Positions 9,401 to 17,152 are shown, numbered from the stretch's first letter. The stretch is DNA of 64,000 bases from CAWHMS01 sp963830495 (GCA_963830495.1 CAWHMS010000003.1:496001-560000); one strand, 5' to 3'. Notes: a model not told the origin generated them from the sequence alone. Numbers and translations: made by a program.

Positions 9401-9542
9401 TGTCGACAGCGACCAACTGGTCGGGGAAACGGCTGCTCGCCTCGAGCGAGCTCACCAACTGCGGGATCCACCGGGCGCCTTCGTGGGCGACGATCACGGC
9501 GGTCACGTGCGGTCGGGCAGTCGACGCGCTGGTAACACTCAT
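6432..9542 (-). CDS. large membrane glycosyltransferase, family 2
   Basis: A 1036-residue protein. The first 300 residues or so are a GT-A fold GT2 domain: AVIVAHEGARWIPQLVSSLE, VDTGSTDAS and the acidic motif WLIHDDCAP for nucleotide-sugar/metal binding. The rest holds many hydrophobic segments (about residues 390-720) and an extracytoplasmic C-terminal part with a final helix near 1010. This layout suggests transfer of a sugar at the cytoplasmic face of a lipid or protein acceptor. Start ATG at 9542. It lies downstream of whiB, separated by a hairpin, and is coupled to DUF5719. Donor and acceptor unknown. Confidence 0.88.
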   Translation of the reverse strand: MSVTSASTARPHVTAVIVAHEGARWIPQLVSSLEASSRFPDQLVAVDTGSTDASPDLLRAALGRDAVLGAGPDTGFGAAVRLGLESLNACEPPPGTGWVWLIHDDCAPAPDALERLLATAALDDRIAAVGCRVRAWPRGRRLLEVGTTVAGTGRRVTGLEPGEYDQGQHDEVRDVLAVSSAGMLVRRDVWDRLGGLDRRLPLFRDDADFGWRVARAGHRVVVAPDALIFHVEAASRGVRPIDNTAQRPHQADRQAALYTLLVNCSVLALPFQFVRLVLGTVLRSLGFVLGKLPSAALDEVRALGHVVLRPDAVIAARMARRRTAQVPARRVRRLLPPWWSPYTGGAESLREAAADRVRTRAARSAPLSARWRIGRRDAATLETGPVPDETLGMPVGVSPWVWVLSHPLLSMLVALVLGSFVAARGLWGAGLLQGGALLPAPDSVGAWWQLYLESWHPVQLGSTEAASPYVALLGVLGVLLLGHAWLVVDLLLLFAVPLAAWGAFAASGRFVDGLAVRIWMSLAFAVLPVVSGAVTAGRLGTVVALTMLPWLVRAGYRLHDEPSWRAVFAAALLLSIVVAFAPVAWLLVAVVVLPWALWALGAGRRRLALRAVTAVALPALLLIPWSWRLLTTPALFLTEAGVTRAEDGAASWHVLFGRVDAPGQAPLWLTAGVMIGALAALFRADRRRAVAAAWVVIAGCLAVAAVLAGRDVAIPGTVDETVAWVGVPVTWAQAAAIVAAGLGADRLTTVIRSGSFSWRQPLAGLLAVLALAAPVAGLVWWVATAPQGDLTRGPVDALPAYMTDAMEGDAQQKVLGVTGDADQASYQLEVDDGLRLGEDSVLPADPDDELTSLVRSLLSTGGQTDVSGLADLGIEYVVLPQPADPSFVAALDNTVGLSRASTTARKLVGWQLDASVGQVRLLEPSDLDPEGDAGVLPSSRGLVDVGIDASQSDRVLLVATTSAGFVATLDGAELAAADRDDLGRSFAVGQTAGRLELEHQSDRDVLLILQLVIVGAAVLLATPSLSRPPGPGEPRP

Positions 9543-9574
9543 CTGTGCCGGGGCTGCCTAGCGATCGGGAACTG

Positions 9575-9604
9575 TGGGTCCGCCCCGTCTCCGGGGCCGA
9601 CCCA
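9575..9604 (-). terminator. hairpin terminator after whiB
   Basis: An inverted repeat pairs TGGGTC-GCCCCG with CGGGGC-GACCCA around a four-base loop, with a single central mismatch. It lies between the whiB stop and the GT2 start. No T-tract is present, as is usual in high-GC actinobacteria. Confidence 0.6.
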
Positions 9605-9641
9605 CCCTACCGACCCCCCTCACAGGGTCGACATCGCCTCC

Positions 9642-9929
9642 CTAGACGGCGCGCTTCTTCAGCTTGCGGCGCTCCCGCTCGGAGAGACCGCCCCAGATCC
9701 CGAAGCGCTCGTCGTTGAAGAGGGCGTACTCCAGACACTCGCTCCGCACTTCGCACGAGAGGCAGACCCGCTTGGCCTCCCGCGTCGAACCACCCTTCTC
9801 CGGGAAAAATGCCTCGGGGTCCGTCTGCGCGCACAGCGCGCGCTCCTGCCACATCAGCTCTCCGGCGTCGCCATCGAGCACTGTCAGCTCCTGCACGACC
9901 TCTCGCCTCCTCGACCCTGGTGTCGCCAC
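9642..9929 (-). CDS. WhiB-family iron-sulfur transcriptional regulator (WhiB2/WhmD type)
   Basis: A 95-residue protein with the four cluster-binding cysteines: one in ERALCAQTD and three in CLSCEVRSEC. The G(I)WGG turn and a basic tail ERRKLKKRAV for DNA contact follow. WhiB2/WhmD/WhiB homologues act with the principal sigma factor in cell division and septation. The PEAFFPEKGGSTREAK segment and the location beside F420 genes, DUF5719 and pmmA favour the WhiB2 subgroup. Start GTG at 9929 is the longest choice; a later GTG (the second V of REVVQELTV) is possible. A good promoter lies just upstream. Confidence 0.93.
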   Translation of the reverse strand: MATPGSRRREVVQELTVLDGDAGELMWQERALCAQTDPEAFFPEKGGSTREAKRVCLSCEVRSECLEYALFNDERFGIWGGLSERERRKLKKRAV

Positions 9930-9952
9930 CCGTTGGCGCGGGCACTGAGGGA

Positions 9953-9982
9953 ATTACATGCCTGTAAGACGGTGTGCGTCAA
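9953..9982 (-). promoter_or_regulatory. promoter of the whiB gene
   Basis: On the minus strand a -35 TTGACG (9977-9982) and a -10 TGTAAT (9953-9958) are separated by 18 bp, close to the sigma-70 consensus. The predicted mRNA starts near 9946, leaving a leader of about 16 nt before the GTG at 9929. It is the most consensus-like two-box promoter I noticed in the window. Confidence 0.6.
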
Positions 9983-10123
9983 GCGAAGTGGGAAAACTCG
10001 CGGCGACACGCCGGATCTTCTCGGGGCCAACGCATCCGGAGCCGTGGTATCAGGAGGCCGGGTACGACGCCCGGACAGAACCGGACAAGGCAGGCGCGAA
10101 CGCTGCTGGTGAGGGTCGATGGG

Positions 10124-11164
10124 CTACTGCGGCTGCTGCCACCAGCCCTGCTGCGGCGGCTGATCGTCGTCGCGACGGGAGCCGGCCTCCTCCTCCTGCT
10201 GCTCCTCGGGCCGCTGATCGCCGCGCCATACCTGCGTCTCGCCGGCGGTGCCTGGGTCGGGCTGCTCCCGGGACGACTCGTCCGGCTGACCCCAACCGGA
10301 CTGCTGCCGACCCGAATCGCCAGGCTGGCCCCAACCGGACGGCTGCTGGTCGGACTGCTCCCGGTGCGAAGGCTCCGGCTGTCCCCAGCCTGCGGCGGGG
10401 CGCTGCTCCTGCTGCCCCCAGCCTTGTCCGCCCTGGTCGCCCCACCCCTGCTGCCCCGAGGGCTGGTCTGCGGCCTGGCCCCAGGCCGAGGCCGGTTGAC
10501 CCTGCTGCTGCGCCTGCGCCGGGTCGCCCCAACCGCCGCCGCCGACGTATCCCTGGCCCCACTGCTGACCGCCGCCCTGGTGAGCACCGCCCTGGTGAGC
10601 GCCAGGCTGCTGGGCACCGGACTGCTGCCCCCACTGCTGCTGCCCCCACTGCTGGCCGCCCTGCTGGCCCCATTGTTGCTGGGCACGCGCGGTCTTGGGG
10701 AAGGCCTGCATCACCGAGACGAGGAAGAGCAGCGCCAGGCCGAGCAACAGCACCCCGGCCAGCGAGAGGAGGGTGCCCACCGCCTTGCCGGCGCCGCTGA
10801 CACCGCCGAAAGTCTCACCGAACTGGTCGGTGTCGACGCCGTAGCTGGCGAACCAGGTGATCAGGGCTAAGACCGCAGCAAGGCAACCGATCGCCAGTGC
10901 GCCGATGGTCACCGCCTTCGCCAGCTTGCTCGCCTCACCCGCGGTCACCAGGACCACGGCGAGCACGAGCGGACCCGTGACCGCCAGGCTGGTGAAGATC
11001 GGACCGAAGATCATGGCCTTCTCGGCGAATCCGAAGTCCGGGCCACCCAGGTCGTCGCCGCTCTTGAAGAGCAGCGAGAAGCCACTGATCAGGATCAGCG
11101 CGGACACGCCGAGCAGGCCGAACGCCAGGACGTCGCGGAACTTCTTGGTTGCTTCGGTGAGCAC
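10124..11164 (-). CDS. four-helix membrane protein with Gln/Trp/Gly-rich tail
   Basis: A 346-residue protein. Four hydrophobic segments lie at about residues 13-33, 54-74, 84-104 and 133-153. From about residue 161 the cytoplasmic tail is low complexity, dominated by QQWGQ-type repeats, then Gly/Gln/Pro/Ser with recurring GWGQP. I choose GTG at 11164 because GAGGGGG sits just before it; an in-frame ATG at 11200 is the alternative. Nothing in the helices identifies a function. The gene lies between whiB and cofD and diverges from cofD. Similar sticky tails occur in actinobacterial membrane proteins of the growth zone, but this is only a resemblance. Confidence 0.75.
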   Translation of the reverse strand: MLTEATKKFRDVLAFGLLGVSALILISGFSLLFKSGDDLGGPDFGFAEKAMIFGPIFTSLAVTGPLVLAVVLVTAGEASKLAKAVTIGALAIGCLAAVLALITWFASYGVDTDQFGETFGGVSGAGKAVGTLLSLAGVLLLGLALLFLVSVMQAFPKTARAQQQWGQQGGQQWGQQQWGQQSGAQQPGAHQGGAHQGGGQQWGQGYVGGGGWGDPAQAQQQGQPASAWGQAADQPSGQQGWGDQGGQGWGQQEQRPAAGWGQPEPSHREQSDQQPSGWGQPGDSGRQQSGWGQPDESSREQPDPGTAGETQVWRGDQRPEEQQEEEAGSRRDDDQPPQQGWWQQPQ

Positions 11165-11230
11165 GGGATGACCCCCTCGACGAAGAATCAGATCGGCCAT
11201 AGCCTGCCACATCCGTCGATGCCGCATGAC

Positions 11231-11236
11231 TACCCT
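11231..11236 (+). promoter_or_regulatory. -10 element of cofD (leaderless)
   Basis: TACCCT ends six bases before the ATG at 11243. It supports that start over the in-frame ATG at 11168, which would lie upstream of the promoter. Confidence 0.5.
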
Positions 11237-11242
11237 GCACCC

Positions 11243-12232
11243 ATGCAGATCACGGTCCTGTCCGGCGGCATCGGCGGAGCGCGCTTCCTGACCGGCCTGC
11301 TCGCCGCCATCGACACCGAGCGTGACTCGATCACTGTCATCGGCAACACGGCCGACGACATCTGGATATTCGGGCTGCGGGTGTGCCCTGATCTCGACAC
11401 GGTGATGTACACGCTGGGAGGCGGTATCGACTCCGAGCGTGGTTGGGGTCGAACCCAGGAGACCTGGCACGCCAAGGAGGAGCTGGCGGCGTACGGCGTC
11501 GAGCCCACCTGGTTCGGTCTCGGCGACCGCGACCTCGCTACCCACCTCGTGCGCACTCAGATGCTCAACGCCGGTTATCCCTTGTCGGCAGTCACGGAGG
11601 CGTTGTGCGCGCGGTGGCGACCGGGCGTGCGACTGCTGCCGATGACCGACGATCGGATGGAGACACACGTCGTCATCGATGACGAGGCCGCCGAGGGTGG
11701 CCGTCGGGCCGTGCACTTCCAGGAGTACTGGGTGCGCCTCCAGGGGCCGGCGGCACACGAGGTCGTGCCGGTCGGTGCCGCCGACGCCTCACCGGCGCCG
11801 GGCGTGCTCGACGCGCTGGCACAGGCCGACCTCGTGGTGCTTCCACCGTCGAATCCCGTGGTCTCCGTGGGAACCATCCTGGCCGTGCCCGGGGTCGCCG
11901 ACGCGCTACGCAGCACGCCGGCCGCGGTTGTCGGGGTGTCGCCGATCATCGGCGGGGCGCCCGTGCGAGGCATGGCCGACCGGCTGCTGCCGGTGATCGG
12001 GGTCGAGGTGACGGCGGCTGCGGTGGCCCGGCACTACGCCGCCCGCGCCGCTGGTGGTCTCCTCGACGGCTGGCTGCTCGACGACTCCGACGCGGCGGAC
12101 GCCGATGCCCTCGCCGGCGACGGCATCCGCACCCGCGCGCGCCCGCTGCTGATGTCGGGGCCGGCAGAGACCAGAGCCATCGCCTCAGCTGTTCTCGACC
12201 TCGCGACAACCCTGCGCGATGACCGCTCCTGA
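11243..12232 (+). CDS. cofD: 2-phospho-L-lactate transferase (F420 biosynthesis)
   Basis: A 329-residue CofD/FbiA protein that joins the phospholactate-type (in actinobacteria phosphoenolpyruvate-derived) moiety to the deazaflavin Fo, giving (dehydro)F420-0. Motifs are the N-terminal ITVLSGGIGGARFLTGL loop, the GNTADDIWIFGLRVCPDLD motif, ERGWGR, and the substrate loop PPSNPVVSVGTIL near residue 205. The start ATG 11243 is backed by the family N-terminus and the -10 hexamer. Its 3' end overlaps the F420-0 ligase gene by 14 nt, so the two steps are translated together. Confidence 0.95.
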   Translation: MQITVLSGGIGGARFLTGLLAAIDTERDSITVIGNTADDIWIFGLRVCPDLDTVMYTLGGGIDSERGWGRTQETWHAKEELAAYGVEPTWFGLGDRDLATHLVRTQMLNAGYPLSAVTEALCARWRPGVRLLPMTDDRMETHVVIDDEAAEGGRRAVHFQEYWVRLQGPAAHEVVPVGAADASPAPGVLDALAQADLVVLPPSNPVVSVGTILAVPGVADALRSTPAAVVGVSPIIGGAPVRGMADRLLPVIGVEVTAAAVARHYAARAAGGLLDGWLLDDSDAADADALAGDGIRTRARPLLMSGPAETRAIASAVLDLATTLRDDRS

Positions 12233-13259
12233 GCTGCAGGTGCGTGCGGTCCACTGGCCGGACGTCGGGGCAGGCGACGATCTGGTGGCGCTGATCCTGC
12301 GTTCCACTCGGCTCGAGGACGGCGACATCCTCGTGCTCACCAGCAAGGTCGTGAGCAAGGCCGAGAGGCGGACTGCGCGCGGGGACCGTCACCTGCTGGT
12401 CGCCGACGAGACGGTCCGCGTTGTGGCCCGGCGCGGTTCCCTGGTGATCGCCGAGACACGCCAGGGCCTGGTGCTCGCCGCAGCCGGCGTCGACGCGTCC
12501 AACACCGAGCCGGGTACGTCGCTCGCGCTCCCGTTGGACCCCGATCGCACGGCTCGCAGCGTGCGCGCGGAGCTGTCAACGCGTGCACGGGTCAACGTCG
12601 GCGTGATCGTGAGCGACACTGCCGGACGCCCCTGGCGGTTGGGTCAGACGGACATCGCCATCGGCTGCGCCGGACTGGCGCCGCTGACCTCCCTGGCCGG
12701 CAGGACCGACCCCTACGGCAACGAGCTCGTCGTCACCGCACCTGCCCTGGCGGACGAGCTCGCAGCGGCCGGCGACCTGGTCAAGGGCAAGACCTCGGGT
12801 TGCCCGTTGGCAGTCGTGCGGGGGCTCGCGGAGCTCGTACTGCCCTCGGGGCAGGACGGGCCAGGCGCAGGGGCACTGATCCGGCCCGGCCCGGACGATC
12901 TCTTCGCACTCGGCGCGCGCGACGCCGCTGTGGCGGCCGCGCACCGCGACACCGAAGCGCTGGCGAGCTTTCCGCCACTCACCGCCGATGACGCCGACCC
13001 GTTCGACGGCCTGACGGCTCCGGACGGGGTCCACCTGGCCGTGTCACCAGACGCTGACGCGGCCGGACGCCGTACGTGGACCGTCGAGATCGCCGTCGCA
13101 GCGGCGGCGGAGCCCAACGTGTGGGTGGCTGCGGGCATGCTTGTCGAGCGGGTCCGGACGCTGGCGGCTGCGCATCGACTCACCCCCACCGCGGTGGACC
13201 ACCGGCCGGAGCGGGCGGGGCTGACGGCCGTGGACCGGACGGGTTGGATCACCTCGTAG
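12219..13259 (+). CDS. cofE: coenzyme F420-0:L-glutamate ligase without nitroreductase domain
   Basis: A 346-residue protein. Residues 1-235 are the CofE-type ligase that adds gamma-linked glutamates to F420-0 using GTP: LTSKVVSKAERR, the VGVIVSDTAGRPWRLGQTDI metal/nucleotide region, GRTDPYGNELVVT and KGKTSGCPLAVVRGLAEL. Mycobacterial FbiB has a further FMN-binding nitroreductase domain of about 200 residues that reduces dehydro-F420-0. Here only about 100 residues remain after RPGPDDLFALG, without recognisable FMN-binding motifs. The reductase step must therefore come from elsewhere or use another route. ATG at 12219 overlaps cofD. Confidence 0.92.
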   Translation: MTAPELQVRAVHWPDVGAGDDLVALILRSTRLEDGDILVLTSKVVSKAERRTARGDRHLLVADETVRVVARRGSLVIAETRQGLVLAAAGVDASNTEPGTSLALPLDPDRTARSVRAELSTRARVNVGVIVSDTAGRPWRLGQTDIAIGCAGLAPLTSLAGRTDPYGNELVVTAPALADELAAAGDLVKGKTSGCPLAVVRGLAELVLPSGQDGPGAGALIRPGPDDLFALGARDAAVAAAHRDTEALASFPPLTADDADPFDGLTAPDGVHLAVSPDADAAGRRTWTVEIAVAAAAEPNVWVAAGMLVERVRTLAAAHRLTPTAVDHRPERAGLTAVDRTGWITS

Positions 13260-13298
13260 ACTCGCCCCGGTCGTCCGCAAAACCGAAAGGCCGCACAG

Positions 13299-14078
13299 GT
13301 GGGCAAGTCGAGCAAGAACCGCGAGCGTCGCGAGCAGCTGGAGCAGTTGCAGCGTCAGGCGAAGGCCGCCGAGCGCCGCCGCACGATCGCGGTGATCGCG
13401 GTGTGCACCGCCGTGGCACTGATCATCGTCGGCGCCGCCGTCTGGACGATCTGGCAGGACCAGAAGGAGCGGGACGAGATCGCCAGGCAGGAGCTCACCG
13501 ACATCGGTGCCGCCGCTGCGGATGCCGGCTGCGGACCGATCGGCGAGGTGGAGGCGTCGGGCGCGGGCGAGCATGTCCCCACCGGGCCGATCGACTACGC
13601 CACCGAGCCGCCCAGCTTCGGCGCACACCGGCCCGAGGCAGCGCCGGCCGGGATCCACTTCTACTCGGTCGACGACCGGCCGGAGGTCGAGATGCTTACC
13701 CATAACCTCGAGCACGGCTGGACGATCGTCTGGTACGACGAGGGCATCGACGACCAGCAGCTCGACGAGATCAAGGCGACGGCCGAAAAGTTCGGCACCT
13801 TCGGCTCGGACCCTGAGTACAACGTGATCTTCGCGCCCTGGAAACAGAGCGACGGCGCCGCGATCCCCGACGACAGGCAGATCGCGTTCACGCACTGGTC
13901 CGTGCACCAGCCCGAGTTCGACGAGGAGTTCTTCCGCCAGGGCGACGTCGACTCCTGGGGCCAGAGCCAGTACTGCGACAGCTTCTCCGGCGCTGCCCTG
14001 GACGACTTCATGCAGCGCTACCCGTACGACGACGCACCGGAGGGCTATCTCTGGCACGGAGCTGACTCCAGCGGCTGA
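13299..14078 (+). CDS. DUF3105 domain membrane-anchored protein
   Basis: A 259-residue protein with a charged, coiled-coil-like N-terminus (residues 1-27), one membrane helix (about 28-48, TIAVIAVCTAVALIIVGAAVW) and an extracytoplasmic DUF3105 domain. That domain has the conserved PPSFGAHRP, EMLTHNLEHGWTIVWY and ITFTHWS-like (IAFTHWSVHQ) blocks. His and Cys residues in it could form a metal or disulfide site. Start GTG 13299 is preceded by GAAAGG; a TAGACT hexamer at 13256-13261 inside the cofE tail may be its promoter. It is coupled to the next gene (TGATG). Function unknown. Confidence 0.85.
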   Translation: MGKSSKNRERREQLEQLQRQAKAAERRRTIAVIAVCTAVALIIVGAAVWTIWQDQKERDEIARQELTDIGAAAADAGCGPIGEVEASGAGEHVPTGPIDYATEPPSFGAHRPEAAPAGIHFYSVDDRPEVEMLTHNLEHGWTIVWYDEGIDDQQLDEIKATAEKFGTFGSDPEYNVIFAPWKQSDGAAIPDDRQIAFTHWSVHQPEFDEEFFRQGDVDSWGQSQYCDSFSGAALDDFMQRYPYDDAPEGYLWHGADSSG

Positions 14079-14539
14079 TGGACCTCCTCTGGGCCACGTT
14101 CGGGGTCGGCGTCGTCTCCAGCGTGCTCCCCTTCATCAACATGGAGGCCTACATCCTCGGCGTCGCCAGCGTGGTCGAGGACCCGCACGTCTGGCTGATC
14201 GCGGTCGCGGGCGGGATCGGCCAGGCGCTGGGCAAGATCCCGTGGTACGAGGTGAGCCGGAACTCCCTGCAGTGGAGCTTCGTCCGCAAGAAGCTCGACG
14301 ACCCGCGCTGGGCAGGCCGCTACGAGGCGGTCCGGACTCGCGTGGACGATCGGCCGTGGGTCGCCTTCGGTGTTCTCTTCACCTCGGCGCTGGTCGCGAT
14401 CCCTCCGCTGGCCATCACTGCCGTGCTGGCAGGTCAGCTGGAGCTCAACCGCCCGATGTTCTACACCGTGATCGTGATCGGGCGCACGGTGCAGTTCGCC
14501 GCACTCCTGCAGGGGGTTGCGGTGCTGACCGAGCTCTGA
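14078..14539 (+). CDS. small membrane protein, VTT/YqaA-like
   Basis: A 153-residue protein with hydrophobic stretches near residues 1-20, 33-50, 92-115 and 125-148. Its layout recalls the short SNARE-associated (VTT/DedA-like, YqaA) membrane proteins, with GGIGQALGKIPWYEVSR between the first helices. No catalytic motif is present. ATG at 14078 overlaps the DUF3105 stop, so the two are co-translated. It converges with the nucleotidyltransferase gene with only 2 bp between the stops. The family assignment is tentative. Confidence 0.7.
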   Translation: MDLLWATFGVGVVSSVLPFINMEAYILGVASVVEDPHVWLIAVAGGIGQALGKIPWYEVSRNSLQWSFVRKKLDDPRWAGRYEAVRTRVDDRPWVAFGVLFTSALVAIPPLAITAVLAGQLELNRPMFYTVIVIGRTVQFAALLQGVAVLTEL

Positions 14540-14541
14540 GG

Positions 14542-15618
14542 TCAGGACGAGAAGCGTACGCCGCCGGGCGCCAACGTTGTCTCGCAGCCCAGCCGCAGAC
14601 CATGCCGCAGCTCGCATCCCGCGCCCACGACCGCGCGATCCCCCACGACGGCGTGATGCAGCGTCGAGTCGACACCGATGCGGGCGGCCGGACCCACCAC
14701 CGACTCCAGCACCCGCCCTCCCGGCTCGATGACGGCGCCGGCACAGATCACGCTTCCGTCGACGATGCTCCGGGCGCCCACGAGCGCGCCAGGCCCTACC
14801 GCGCTGCCGCCGGTCACGACGGCTTCGCCATGCACCTCGGCGCTGGGGTCGACCCAGGCCTGACCGGGCAACCCGTCGTAGGCGGGACTCGACGCCAGCC
14901 CTCGCACCAGGTCGACCGAGGCGCGACAGAGTGACGCCGGGGTGCCGACGTCGAGCCAGTAGCTCCTGTCGACGTACCCGTGCACGGGGTGTCCGTCGGA
15001 CAGTAGCCGGGGAAAGACCTCCCGCTCGACCGAGACGACCCGCTCGTCGGGTATCAGGTCGATGATGCGCCGAGCGAACACGTAGCAGCCCGCGTTGACC
15101 TGGTGTGACACCGGGTCGGGCGACTTCTCCACGAAGCCCTGCACCCGGCCGGCGGCGTCGGTCGGGACGCATCCGTAGTCCCTGGCGTCGGCCACCTCGA
15201 CCAGGTGCAGCGTGACGTCCGCTCCGACCTCTCGGTGCCGCGCGCACTGCGCCGGTAGGTCGTGGCCGCTCAGGATGTCGCCGTTGAGGATGACGACCGG
15301 GTCGTCGGGCGCCGACGTGAGGTGGGCGGCGACGTTGCGGATGGCGCCGCCGGTGCCGCGCGGCTCGGCCTCGGTCACGTAGGTCAGACGAAGATTCCAG
15401 GCGCTGCCGTCGCCGAGGGCTGGCTCGAACATCTCCGCCCGGTAGCTGGTGGCGAGCACGACGTGGTCGGTACCCGCCTGGGCGAGCTTGGCGATCTGGT
15501 GTACGACGAGGGGCACTCCGGCCACGGGCAGCAGATGCTTCGGCGTGTGCGTGGTGAGCGGGAGGAGACGGCTGCCCAGCCCACCAGCCACGATGATGGC
15601 TTCCACGCCGCCATCCAA
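14542..15618 (-). CDS. NDP-sugar pyrophosphorylase (mannose-1-phosphate guanylyltransferase-like)
   Basis: A 358-residue nucleotidyltransferase. The N-terminal Rossmann domain carries AIIVAGGLGSRLLPLT (about residues 7-22), the PKHLLPVAGVPL motif and VVILNGDILSG for metal. The C-terminal part (about 245-358) is a left-handed beta-helix of hexapeptide repeats (AEVHGEAVVTGGSAVGPGALVG). It makes an activated sugar such as GDP-mannose or a dTDP/UDP-sugar for the neighbouring glycosyltransferases. Mycobacteria have a GDP-mannose pyrophosphorylase at a comparable position. ATG 15618 or GTG 15606 could start translation. Substrate not certain. Confidence 0.88.
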   Translation of the reverse strand: MDGGVEAIIVAGGLGSRLLPLTTHTPKHLLPVAGVPLVVHQIAKLAQAGTDHVVLATSYRAEMFEPALGDGSAWNLRLTYVTEAEPRGTGGAIRNVAAHLTSAPDDPVVILNGDILSGHDLPAQCARHREVGADVTLHLVEVADARDYGCVPTDAAGRVQGFVEKSPDPVSHQVNAGCYVFARRIIDLIPDERVVSVEREVFPRLLSDGHPVHGYVDRSYWLDVGTPASLCRASVDLVRGLASSPAYDGLPGQAWVDPSAEVHGEAVVTGGSAVGPGALVGARSIVDGSVICAGAVIEPGGRVLESVVGPAARIGVDSTLHHAVVGDRAVVGAGCELRHGLRLGCETTLAPGGVRFSS

Positions 15619-15630
15619 CCACTGGCCGGA

Positions 15631-15660
15631 CCCGAGCCGGGATGGTGCTCCCGGCTCGGG
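15631..15660 (-). terminator. perfect 11-bp hairpin terminator
   Basis: CCCGAGCCGGG and CCCGGCTCGGG are exact inverted copies around an eight-base loop. It sits ten bases after the stop of the secreted-protein gene and upstream of the NDP-sugar gene, so it probably ends the former transcript. There is no T-tract. Confidence 0.7.
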
Positions 15661-15670
15661 CCTGCCATGG

Positions 15671-16291
15671 TCAGGCCCTCAGGATGCTGAGGATCCTGTT
15701 CAGCAGATTCGACAACCGGAGCTGCTGCAGCAGTCCGCCAGGCCCGTCCAGCAGACCGGCGACGGCGCAGAGCAGGTTGCCGAGCAGCGCGCCCGCTCCT
15801 GGCAGCGCCTCGATGACGAGCACGACCCGGTTCAGGTGAACGCGAAGGCCGAGCAGGTTCAGGTTCAGCGGGCCGAGCACCAGGTCGAGGACCTGACAGG
15901 AGCGACCCTTCGCGGCGAGACCGGCCGCGTCGACCCGGCCGTTCTTGAGTGGAATCACGATCTGTCGGTCGGGACGTCCGACCAGGTTGCCGTTGCCACG
16001 GCGGAGCGTCGCGTGCAGCATCCCGACGGCGTAGACGTCGCCACGCTTGACGACGAACCGCTTCGGGTCGAACGTGCCGCGGACGGTCCCGTTGCGACCG
16101 AAGTCGCCTCGGACCCTGCTGTCGATCCTGCCGTCGGGGGCCGCCTGCGCGGCGGTGACGGTGCTGGCGGTGGTCGGGGCTCGCTCGCCCGGGGTCGTGC
16201 TCACGGCTCCGGCGCCGGGAACGAGTGCTGCTGTGGTCGCGGCGGCAGCGATGATCGCCGTGCCCACGATGCCATGCTTCCTGAGACTCAT
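15671..16291 (-). CDS. secreted protein of unknown function
   Basis: A 206-residue protein with a clear signal peptide (MSLRKHGIVGTAIIAAAATTAALVPG, cleavage probably after GAGA near residue 29). The mature part has a GxFxPKRFVVKRGDVYAVGML segment, then a CQVLDLVLGPLNLNLLG block and a hydrophobic C-terminus with one Cys (LLCAVAGLL). The block between the two cysteines is seen in other secreted actinobacterial hypothetical proteins I recall, but no function is known. AAGGGAG precedes the ATG at 16291. It is monocistronic, ending in a strong hairpin, and divergent from the TIGR03089 gene. Confidence 0.75.
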   Translation of the reverse strand: MSLRKHGIVGTAIIAAAATTAALVPGAGAVSTTPGERAPTTASTVTAAQAAPDGRIDSRVRGDFGRNGTVRGTFDPKRFVVKRGDVYAVGMLHATLRRGNGNLVGRPDRQIVIPLKNGRVDAAGLAAKGRSCQVLDLVLGPLNLNLLGLRVHLNRVVLVIEALPGAGALLGNLLCAVAGLLDGPGGLLQQLRLSNLLNRILSILRA

Positions 16292-16369
16292 TGGGTCTCC
16301 CTTCGTTTGGGTGCTTCTGGTGGTTTACCCCAGTTGGTCGCGCCCTAACGGCACTGGCGCGGCAGAACG

Positions 16370-16375
16370 TAGCGT
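16370..16375 (+). promoter_or_regulatory. -10 element of the TIGR03089 gene (leaderless)
   Basis: TAGCGT ends six bases before the GTG at 16382; no Shine-Dalgarno is present. Confidence 0.5.
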
Positions 16376-16381
16376 GGGCTG

Positions 16382-17152
16382 GTGACCAGCGACCATCCCC
16401 TGCCACCGACGTTGCCCGCTGCGCTGGAGCGCGCCCGCCGGCGTGACCCGGCCCGCCCCCTCGTCACGTACTACGACGACGCGACCGGCGAGCGTGTGGA
16501 GCTGTCGGTTGCGACCTTTGCCAACTGGGTGAACAAGATCGCGAACCTGCTTGTCGACGATCTGATGCTCGAGCCCGGGAGCACCGTCGCGGTGGACCTG
16601 CCGTTGCACTGGCAGGCCACCGTCACGGCGGTCGGGGCGTGGACTGCCGGGCTCACCCTCGAGCTTGGAGGTGGGCGGCCGGTCGACGTACGCGTGGTCG
16701 GTCCGGAGGGGCTGCCCCGCTACAGCCAGCATCCGGACGCCGAGCACGTCCTGGCTTGCTCGCTGCGTCCCCTCGGCGGACGGTTCACGGAGTCGCTGCC
16801 GGCGGGCTGGCTGGACTTCGCCGTCGAGGTGCCGCCTCAGGCCGACGGCCTGGTCGCCGGCGACCAGGCCGAAGCAGAAACGGCCGCCGTGTCGCAGGAG
16901 GGTCGATCCACCACACAGGCCGAGCTGGTGCGCGCCGGTACCGAGACGGCGTCCGTGCTCGGACTGACGCCCGGCGGCCGGCTCGTGACCGACCACAACC
17001 CCAGCCACCCCGACGGAGTCGTCGTCGCGCTGGTCGCGCCACTGGTGGCCGGCGCCGCCGTCGTGCTCGTCGCCCCGACGTCCGACGACCGTCGTACGGC
17101 GATCGCGACCCAGGAGCGCGCGACCGTCACCAGGTGGACCACGGACGGGTGA
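16382..17152 (+). CDS. TIGR03089 family protein (AMP-binding-like)
   Basis: A 256-residue protein resembling the N-terminal part of acyl-CoA synthetases: RDPARPLVTYYDDATGERVELS and a HWQATVTAVGAWTAGL segment. It lacks the P-loop, the adenylate-forming core motifs and the C-terminal domain, so it is not expected to make acyl-adenylates. TIGR03089 proteins are confined to Actinobacteria and often lie next to LCP/CpsA genes, as two LCP genes do 5 kb away here. GTG at 16382 is supported by the -10 hexamer. Function unknown. Confidence 0.82.
   Translation: MTSDHPLPPTLPAALERARRRDPARPLVTYYDDATGERVELSVATFANWVNKIANLLVDDLMLEPGSTVAVDLPLHWQATVTAVGAWTAGLTLELGGGRPVDVRVVGPEGLPRYSQHPDAEHVLACSLRPLGGRFTESLPAGWLDFAVEVPPQADGLVAGDQAEAETAAVSQEGRSTTQAELVRAGTETASVLGLTPGGRLVTDHNPSHPDGVVVALVAPLVAGAAVVLVAPTSDDRRTAIATQERATVTRWTTDG

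Noticed and set aside
6279..10112. Very long plus-strand open frame (1277 codons)
   Set aside because: It lies antisense to the GT2 gene and WhiB, has the Arg/Gln/His-rich composition typical of high-GC antisense frames and no recognisable domain.
9930..10123. Small gene in the gap upstream of whiB
   Set aside because: Short frames there lack a ribosome-binding site and overlap the whiB promoter (TTGACG/TGTAAT).
13044..15622. Long minus-strand open frames opposite the cofE tail, DUF3105 and the membrane-protein genes, and in another frame of the nucleotidyltransferase gene
   Set aside because: Arg-rich shadow frames with no domain match; the coding frames there have clear families.
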